DNA from: HGM11525 sp036307445
Lineage (GTDB): Bacteria; Bacillota; Clostridia; UBA1381
Assembly (NCBI GenBank): GCA_036307445.1
Contig: JAXJXP010000007.1
Coordinates: forward strand, 1 to 64,000
DNA length: 64,000 nucleotides
Direction: 5' to 3'
Shown here: piece by piece, positions 59,092 to 64,000 of the stretch
How positions within the stretch are numbered: the first letter of the stretch is position 1
How the letters are laid out: the number at the start of each line of letters is the position of its first letter
Made by a program: the position numbers and the translations under genes
Notes under the pieces: generated by a model
Seen by the model: only the letters and a program-made list of their open reading frames with translations
Told to the model about the DNA's origin: nothing
The model's database searches: none

Positions 59092-59110
59092 ATATAGTAG
59101 GAGAAAAAAT

Positions 59111-59572
59111 ATGATAAAGATACTTTTTGTCTGCCATGGCAATATATGCAGAAGTCCGATGGCAGAGTTTGTGATGAAAGATATAGTAAAGAAGAATCAA
59201 TATCAGGATATGTTTGAAATTGAGTCCTGTGCTACAAGCAGGGAGGAAATAGGTAATGGTGTTTATCCTCCTGCCAAGCGAAAGTTGGCAGAACACGGAA
59301 TATCCTGTAAGGGAAAAACAGCTCGTCAGATGACAAAAGAGGATTACAGTTATTTTGATTATATCGTTGCGATGGACAGATATAATTTGAAAAATATGTA
59401 TCCTTTTGTGGGAGATGATATGGACAAAAAGGTATCGCTGTTGTTGGATTATACAGACTGCCCGGGTGATGTGGCTGACCCGTGGTACACTGGCGATTTT
59501 GAAAAAACGTGGCAGGATGTTTCTGCAGGATGCGAGGGCTTGTTAGAAGAGATATTATCGGTAAAAAAGTAA
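59111..59572 (+). CDS. Low molecular weight protein-tyrosine-phosphatase
   Basis: The P-loop C-x5-R is formed by C8 to R14 in VCHGNICRSPMAEF, and the general acid aspartate lies in the ADPWYTGDF motif. 153 residues is typical. It may act on phosphotyrosine or phosphoarginine proteins; family alone does not decide. TAGGAG precedes the ATG. Confidence 0.92.
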   Translation: MIKILFVCHGNICRSPMAEFVMKDIVKKNQYQDMFEIESCATSREEIGNGVYPPAKRKLAEHGISCKGKTARQMTKEDYSYFDYIVAMDRYNLKNMYPFVGDDMDKKVSLLLDYTDCPGDVADPWYTGDFEKTWQDVSAGCEGLLEEILSVKK

Positions 59573-59582
59573 GACATAAGAA

Positions 59583-59608
59583 AGGTGCTGAGCAAAAGCT
59601 CAGCACCT
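59583..59608. terminator. Hairpin between the phosphatase gene and hpt
   Basis: A perfect 11-base-pair stem (AGGTGCTGAGC and its complement) with loop AAAA separates the convergent genes. The T tracts on both sides are short, so efficiency is uncertain. Confidence 0.7.
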
Positions 59609-59617
59609 ATTTAATAT

Positions 59618-60154
59618 TTAACTGTAAACCTTTTCGTCAAGAACTCCTATGTACGGGAGATTTCTGTATCTTTCTGCAAAATCAAGACCGTAGCCCACTA
59701 CAAACTCGTTTGGAATAAGCTTGCCTGTATAATCGCCATTAATAGCCGCTTCGCGGCGTTCGGGCTTGTCCAGAAGAGTACAGATCTTGATAGATTTTGG
59801 GCCTCTTTCGGCAAGAAGTGACTTTAGTTTGGCAAGAGTATTACCGCTGTCTATAATATCTTCAATAATAAGTACATTAAGACCTGCAAGGTCAAGGCTT
59901 GTATCAAGCAAAATATTTATATCACCGCTTGACTTTGAATCCTGACCATAGCTTGAAACCTTCATAAAATCAATAGTAAGAGGCATAGTCAGCTCTTTTA
60001 GAAGGTCCGATGCAAAAAACATACTTCCTTTTAAGATTATAAGTGCCAACACAGGCTCGCCTGCAAAATCGTTATTTATCTTTTCTGCAAGACAGCTAAC
60101 CGCTGTACCGATTTCCTCCTTTGACATAAGGACATACTTTATATCCTTGTGCAT
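59618..60154 (-). CDS. hpt: Hypoxanthine phosphoribosyltransferase
   Basis: Hpt salvages hypoxanthine and guanine to IMP and GMP with PRPP. The PRPP-binding motif LIIEDIIDSGNTL is present, preceded by the ILKGSMFFASDL loop; the VVGYGLDFAERYRNLPYIG end is typical. The start at 60154 follows AGGGGGA. It is transcribed together with the gene described next, 25 bases upstream. Confidence 0.95.
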   Translation of the reverse strand: MHKDIKYVLMSKEEIGTAVSCLAEKINNDFAGEPVLALIILKGSMFFASDLLKELTMPLTIDFMKVSSYGQDSKSSGDINILLDTSLDLAGLNVLIIEDIIDSGNTLAKLKSLLAERGPKSIKICTLLDKPERREAAINGDYTGKLIPNEFVVGYGLDFAERYRNLPYIGVLDEKVYS

Positions 60155-60179
60155 AAATAAATCCCCCTTCAAATAAAAC

Positions 60180-60707
60180 TCAGCTTAAGTTTACAAAATT
60201 CCTTATAATATCAGCACCGACAGGAGTAAGTCCTGATGCCGGATGTAAATTGATTGCAAAGATATTGCTGCTTATGCCCGGTGCGGTGAAACATTCAAAG
60301 GCAAGCACTTCGCCTGTCTCAGCTCGTGCAATACAATCAAGCTCTGACGGAAGAGCCGATTCAATAACTGCAACAGGTGTCCCGCGGCAGATTTTTATAA
60401 CCTTTTCAAAACCGTGAAATATTGCAGAATTGTTGTCAGTTATTGCCCATTCCTGTTTTCCCTCCGCACAGTTCTCCAAGGCTTCGCAGCGTGCTCCCAA
60501 GGCTTCTGCAACTGCACGATAACCGTCGTGTATTCCAAGTATAGGTATGTTTATCAGAATTGCCGCCTTGACAGCTGAAATGGCAGCATCTGACGAGTCG
60601 CATACTATAAGCTTTTCAGCTGCTTCAATGGCAACATCGTAGGTAACGTTCGCAGTCGTTTCGTAAACAAAGTCAAACAGAGCCTTTTCTCCGATAAAAA
60701 GTATCAC
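60180..60707 (-). CDS. Catalytically dead TrpG/PabA-like class I glutamine amidotransferase homologue
   Basis: The 175-residue protein aligns by eye with TrpG/PabA: MILFIG at the start, IPILGIHDGYRAVAEALGA in place of IPILGVCLGHQAIAEAFGA, SALPSELDCIARAETGEVLAFE, and INLHPASGLTPVGADIIRNF in place of VQFHPES-TP-G-NF. The catalytic cysteine is replaced by H60, and the Glu of the HPE motif by A157; H155 remains. The GPGxP loop region is shortened. It therefore should lack glutaminase activity. The GTG start has AGGAGG nine bases upstream. It precedes hpt in the same transcript. Confidence 0.72.
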   Translation of the reverse strand: MILFIGEKALFDFVYETTANVTYDVAIEAAEKLIVCDSSDAAISAVKAAILINIPILGIHDGYRAVAEALGARCEALENCAEGKQEWAITDNNSAIFHGFEKVIKICRGTPVAVIESALPSELDCIARAETGEVLAFECFTAPGISSNIFAINLHPASGLTPVGADIIRNFVNLS

Positions 60708-60736
60708 CTTTGCGGTCCTCCTTTTACTTTTTTCTC

Positions 60737-60764
60737 TTGAATTTGCTCGAAAATATGGTATAAT
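60737..60764 (+). promoter_or_regulatory. Promoter of the glycosyltransferase gene
   Basis: TTGAAT and TATAAT are separated by 16 bases. It is followed by an AT-rich leader of about 130 bases in which I see no clear structure. Confidence 0.6.
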
Positions 60765-60898
60765 ATAACTATAAACATATTATCTAACTTAAGATACAAA
60801 GATTATATATCATTTAAGAGGATATTTCAAGGGGAAATTATTATTTTATCAAAATTTGTCATTTAAATACTGACTATTATTAAGGAAGTGATAGAAAA

Positions 60899-62020
60899 AT
60901 GAAAGTTCTCATAATGTCGGTCAAAACCGGTTTTGGTCATCATTCGACAGGTCAAGCAATAATTGAATGTCTTGCGGAAAAGGGAATAGAGAGCGAAATG
61001 CTTGATACCTTTGACTACATAAACTCAATGCTTTGCGAAACTATAGATAACGGCTATCTGTTTTCAACCAAAAATTTTCCTGAGGTCTATGGTAAAGCAT
61101 ATGATTTGCTTGATAAGAGGGTGGAGCCATATAAACGCTTTTCTCCCATAAGCGTAATATCAAAGCTGGTATCACATAAGCTGAAAGAGTATATTGTTGA
61201 ATACTCACCCGATGTTATTGTTTGTACACACAGCTTTGCGTGTATGGTTGTGACCTATTTAAAGGAAAAGGAAATTGTTGACTGTCCTACGATAGGTATT
61301 GTTACCGATTTTACCGTGCATCCTTTCTGGGAAAGCACTGATATGGATTATTATGTAACAGCAGACGCTCTGCTTAATAACCAGATGAGAAGAAAAGGTA
61401 TTTCTGTTGAAAAAATTCTGCCGTTTGGCATTCCGATAAAAAGAAAGTTTTTAACAAAAATACCTAAAAATCAAGCCCGCGCAATGCTTAATGTTGAAGA
61501 TTGCAGAACTATACTTGTGATGATGGGCTCTATGGGTTTTGGGAACCTTGTAAAGCAGCTTGAAGCAATAGATGCTCTTGATGTGGATATGCAGGTTTTA
61601 TGTGTTTGTGGCAAGAATGAAAAGGTGAAAAAAGAGATAGAACAGCATAAATGGAATAAAAAGATAATTACCTACGGATTTGTAGATAATGTTGAGGTTC
61701 TTATGGATGCGGCGGATTGTATTATTACCAAGCCGGGCGGTCTTACAACATCCGAACTTCTGGCAAAACGTCTTCCTGCTATAATAATGAACCCGATTCC
61801 CGGTCAGGAGGACAGAAATATGCAGTTCCTCGTAAATAACGGTGCTGCAATTGCTTGCAATGAAACTTTTGGTATTGACGAGGCTTTGTTTGAACTTTTC
61901 AGCCATAATTGGCGGCTAAGGCTTCTTAAACTGTCAGTTTCACGATTGGGTAAGCCAAAATCAACCATAGATTTGTGCGATTTTATAGAAAAACTTAAAA
62001 AAACCAAAAAGGGACACTAA
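60899..62020 (+). CDS. MGDG synthase/UgtP-like glycosyltransferase
   Basis: The N-terminal domain matches the monogalactosyldiacylglycerol synthase family (MSVKTGFGHHSTGQAI, the GxGH motif). The C-terminal domain is a GT28-type nucleotide-sugar site (KPGGLTTSELLAKRLPAIIMNPIPGQEDRN). Such enzymes add glucose or galactose to diacylglycerol to form membrane glycolipids and lipoteichoic acid anchors. 373 residues matches UgtP. AAGGAAGTGATAG precedes the ATG. It stands alone. Confidence 0.9.
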   Translation: MKVLIMSVKTGFGHHSTGQAIIECLAEKGIESEMLDTFDYINSMLCETIDNGYLFSTKNFPEVYGKAYDLLDKRVEPYKRFSPISVISKLVSHKLKEYIVEYSPDVIVCTHSFACMVVTYLKEKEIVDCPTIGIVTDFTVHPFWESTDMDYYVTADALLNNQMRRKGISVEKILPFGIPIKRKFLTKIPKNQARAMLNVEDCRTILVMMGSMGFGNLVKQLEAIDALDVDMQVLCVCGKNEKVKKEIEQHKWNKKIITYGFVDNVEVLMDAADCIITKPGGLTTSELLAKRLPAIIMNPIPGQEDRNMQFLVNNGAAIACNETFGIDEALFELFSHNWRLRLLKLSVSRLGKPKSTIDLCDFIEKLKKTKKGH

Positions 62021-62037
62021 AAACACCTAAATAACTC

Positions 62038-62066
62038 TTTACAAATCTGTGAAAAAGATATATAAT
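62038..62066 (+). promoter_or_regulatory. Promoter of the aldolase-pduO-aldehyde dehydrogenase operon
   Basis: TTTACA and TATAAT are separated by 17 bases. The leader that follows (62067-62102) is built almost only of A, C and G and should be unstructured. Confidence 0.7.
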
Positions 62067-62121
62067 AAAAACAAAAACAAAGAAAAACAAAAGAAAACAA
62101 AAATTTGCAGGAGGTATAAAC

Positions 62122-62982
62122 ATGTATAAGTCAGATTTTGAAATCAAGAGGGAAATTTGTGAAATTGGAAGAAGAGTTTATCAGAACGGATATTGCGCAG
62201 CTAATGACGGTAATATCTCGGTTAAGATAGATGATAATACATACTTCACAACTCCGACAGGCGTATCAAAGGGTTATATGACACCGGATATGATTTGTAA
62301 GGTTGACGGTCAGGGAAATCCCAAGGAGTCAACAGGCAAATACCGTCCGTCATCAGAGTTCAAGATGCACCTTAAGGTGTATCAGGAGAGACCTGACGTA
62401 AATGCAGTTGTTCACGCACATCCGCCGATTGCTACAAGCTTTGCTATTGCAGGTATTGCACTTGACAAGCTTATTATGCCTGAGGCTGTTATATTCCTCG
62501 GTGGAGTTCCCATTGCACAGTACGGTACACCGTCTACTATGGAAATTCCTGAGTCTTTGGAGCCATATATCCAGGATTACGATGCAATCCTTCTTGCTAA
62601 TCACGGTGCACTTTCATTCGGATGTGACCTTAATACAGCATTCTTCAGAATGGAATCAACAGAATTCTATGCTAAGCTTACATTCTACGCAACATTGTTG
62701 GGCGGTGCAAAGGAAATCCCCTGCGGCGAGGTTAAGAAGCTTATCGAGCTTCGTAAGCAGTTTAATGTTCCGGGCCGTCATCCGATGGAAAAGCTTTGCC
62801 CGGGTTGCTATGAGGACGGCACATGTGATATGTCTCCGACAGAAGCAAACGAAAAGACAGGTAATGAGTGTTCAGCTACATATCACGGACCTCAGAAAAA
62901 TTCAGGCTGCAATTGTGATGCAGATGTAAAGGATATCGTTGCAGAGGTTACAAGACGTGTACTTGAGCAGTACAAGAAATAA
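62122..62982 (+). CDS. Class II aldolase with Cys-rich C-terminus and encapsulation-like helix
   Basis: Residues 1-215 form a class II (zinc) aldolase of the fuculose/rhamnulose-phosphate type, with zinc ligands H98, H100 and H161 and the SSEF motif with the catalytic glutamate. These enzymes release lactaldehyde and dihydroxyacetone phosphate. The last 70 residues are unusual: six cysteines (C226, C229, C235, C250, C263, C265), then an amphipathic helix (DVKDIVAEVTRRVLEQYKK) like microcompartment encapsulation peptides. pduO and an aldehyde dehydrogenase follow. CAGGAGG is the ribosome binding site. Confidence 0.85.
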   Translation: MYKSDFEIKREICEIGRRVYQNGYCAANDGNISVKIDDNTYFTTPTGVSKGYMTPDMICKVDGQGNPKESTGKYRPSSEFKMHLKVYQERPDVNAVVHAHPPIATSFAIAGIALDKLIMPEAVIFLGGVPIAQYGTPSTMEIPESLEPYIQDYDAILLANHGALSFGCDLNTAFFRMESTEFYAKLTFYATLLGGAKEIPCGEVKKLIELRKQFNVPGRHPMEKLCPGCYEDGTCDMSPTEANEKTGNECSATYHGPQKNSGCNCDADVKDIVAEVTRRVLEQYKK

Positions 62983-63908
62983 TGGATAAGCTATATACCG
63001 GCGCCGGCGATGCGGGGCAGACCTCCACGCTGTCGCAAAGGCGCATATCCAAAACAGATTTGATAATCGAGCTTTTGGGCAGTCTTGATGAACTGTCGGC
63101 GGCTTTGGGTGTTGCTAAGGTCAATGCCTATGACAAAAAACTGACAGATGATATCGAGACTATACAAAAGAAGCTTATCGGAGTTATGGGCGAGGTTGCC
63201 GGCGGAAACAAGTCGGTAACACCTGAATGTCCGTGCGTTGTAGAGAAAATGTGCGACGAATATCAGTGCAAATTTGAGGGCTTTACCATAAGCGGCGAAA
63301 ATCCTGTTTCGGCACATTTGTCGCTTGCAAGAACTATTGCAAGACGTGCAGAGAGAAATTCTGTTAAGGCAAATCAGCTTGGCAGGGTGCAGAAGGAAGT
63401 TATGGTATGGTTAAATCGCCTGAGCGACCTTTTGTATGCAATGTCGCAGTATGCAGCAAAGGACAATGCACCAAAACCTGAAACTGGAGCATACAGACCG
63501 GACGTTATGTCCCTTGCTCTTGCAAAGGAATTATCTCTTGCAGTTGAGCAGTATGCACAATCAATTGGTGTGAAAGCGGTTGTTGCGATAGTAAATGCAG
63601 GTGCTAATCTTGTTCTTCTTCACGCAACCGACGATTCATATATTGCAAGCCGAAAAATTGCTTATGATAAAGCATATACATCAGTATCTCTAAAAATGGC
63701 AACAATTACCGCACTTAAAGAAACACGAGGCGGCGCATTGGATGGACTTACCGCCGGTGAGGGAATATGCCTTTTGGGTGGCGGTGAGCCGCTTAAGGTA
63801 GGAGATTCTATCATAGGTGCAATAGGTGTTTCGGGAGGAACTGCAGAACAGGACACAAACCTTGCTCGATTTGCAGCAGAGTATTTACTGAGGAGGCAGA
63901 CGTTATGA
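62982..63908 (+). CDS. pduO: PduO-type cob(I)alamin adenosyltransferase with C-terminal heme-binding-like domain
   Basis: The N-terminal half (about residues 1-165) is a PduO-type ATP:cob(I)alamin adenosyltransferase, with the start YTGAGDAGQTSTL and the SLARTIARRAERNSV motif. The C-terminal half (about 175-305) is a GlcG/HbpS-like domain, as in full-length PduO. It makes adenosylcobalamin for a B12-dependent diol dehydratase. It overlaps the aldolase stop by one base and the next start by four, so the three genes are tightly coupled. Confidence 0.92.
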   Translation: MDKLYTGAGDAGQTSTLSQRRISKTDLIIELLGSLDELSAALGVAKVNAYDKKLTDDIETIQKKLIGVMGEVAGGNKSVTPECPCVVEKMCDEYQCKFEGFTISGENPVSAHLSLARTIARRAERNSVKANQLGRVQKEVMVWLNRLSDLLYAMSQYAAKDNAPKPETGAYRPDVMSLALAKELSLAVEQYAQSIGVKAVVAIVNAGANLVLLHATDDSYIASRKIAYDKAYTSVSLKMATITALKETRGGALDGLTAGEGICLLGGGEPLKVGDSIIGAIGVSGGTAEQDTNLARFAAEYLLRRQTL

Positions 63909-64000
63909 ATATTGACGAAAAACAGCTTGAACAGATAGTTAGAAACGTGCTCTCCGGAATGGAGAAGGAGGAGTCTCAAAAACGTCAGCTTGGAGTTTTC
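63905..64000 (+). CDS. Microcompartment-type aldehyde dehydrogenase, N-terminal part only
   Basis: The first 32 codons are inside the window. They encode an amphipathic helix (EKQLEQIVRNVLSGM), a linker and then QLGVF, which is the usual beginning of PduP/EutE-like CoA-acylating aldehyde dehydrogenases. The helix is the encapsulation peptide that targets them to the shell interior. GAGGAGG precedes the ATG, which overlaps the pduO stop. The rest lies beyond the right edge. Confidence 0.75.
   Translation, partial: MNIDEKQLEQIVRNVLSGMEKEESQKRQLGVF

Noticed and set aside
62402..62929. 175-codon plus-strand frame inside the aldolase gene
   Set aside because: It is a shifted frame of a well conserved aldolase, with Leu/Ser-rich sequence and no ribosome binding site.
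1..64000. CRISPR arrays, insertion sequences, prophage or integrase genes
   Set aside because: I saw no regularly spaced direct repeats, no transposase or integrase motifs and no phage structural genes on either strand.

Overview
The window looks like a chromosomal segment of an anaerobic, Gram-positive-type Clostridia bacterium, probably a gut-type member of the Firmicutes. The evidence is the Firmicutes gene neighbourhoods (rpsU-yqeY, trmK-nif3, alr-ndoAI-ndoA, rpsF-ssb-rpsR, carD-ispD-ispF), strong sigma-A type promoters with AGGAGG ribosome binding sites, an S-layer homology domain, MutS2, an L-box lysine riboswitch and ferredoxin-dependent indolepyruvate oxidoreductase. The genus cannot be fixed from the sequence alone. 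I see no prophage, insertion sequence, CRISPR array or rRNA; one tRNA (Thr, CGT) is present.

Layout. 0-4.7 kb: prfA, divergent from purB-purA and a small membrane protein. 4.7-9.5 kb: trmK-nif3 followed by a complete 7-deazaguanine (queuosine precursor) set queF-queC-queD-queE-folE, then dtd. 9.5-12.3 kb: exported and envelope genes (small lipoprotein, stalk-domain protein, PdaA-like deacetylase) and an SCP2-domain protein with a lysine/alanine-rich tail. 12.4-14.2 kb: rplU-rpmA (L21 leader, no prp gene between them), rpsU-yqeY, tRNA-Thr. 14.2-18.5 kb: Na/Pi cotransporter, a KdpDE-like two-component pair, an AllA-like cupin. 18.7-23.6 kb: a long minus-strand run rdgB - membrane protein - acpS - nnr - alr - antitoxin-like - MazF toxin. 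23.7-31.6 kb: zinc/cadmium P-type ATPase with an ArsR/SmtB-type operator, aroF-pheA, a CDF transporter, and a divergent ROK regulator/MFS pair. 31.7-37 kb: a fucU fragment, carD-ispD-ispF, a polar amino acid ABC importer without its ATPase, and an FG-GAP/SLH protein. 37-44.8 kb: mutS2, rpsF-ssb-rpsR, and an amino-sugar group (nahK-like kinase, nagB, ridA) opposite an AraC regulator.

44.8-51 kb is an aryl-pyruvate catabolic region: an acyl-CoA ligase behind a long structured leader, then iorA-iorB-paaK-ACT, which would turn indole-, phenyl- or hydroxyphenylpyruvate into aryl-CoA and recover ATP. 51-55 kb is a run of housekeeping genes ending with tatD and its associated radical SAM protein. 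55-58.2 kb is asd-dapA-dapB under a lysine riboswitch. 58.2-62 kb holds a HAD phosphatase with a structured leader, a low-molecular-weight phosphatase, hpt with a catalytically dead TrpG/PabA-like amidotransferase, and a UgtP/MGDG-type glycosyltransferase.

The window ends in what appears to be the start of a bacterial microcompartment locus. It has a class II sugar-phosphate aldolase with a cysteine-rich C-terminus and a terminal amphipathic helix, a PduO-type cobalamin adenosyltransferase, and the first 32 codons of an aldehyde dehydrogenase beginning with a typical encapsulation helix. This pattern fits fucose/rhamnose breakdown through lactaldehyde and 1,2-propanediol. The most interesting items are this microcompartment edge, the pseudo-amidotransferase next to hpt, two unassigned structured leaders (44.9-45.1 and 58.25-58.38 kb), the missing L27 extension and Prp protease, and the SCP2 protein with a histone-H1-like tail.
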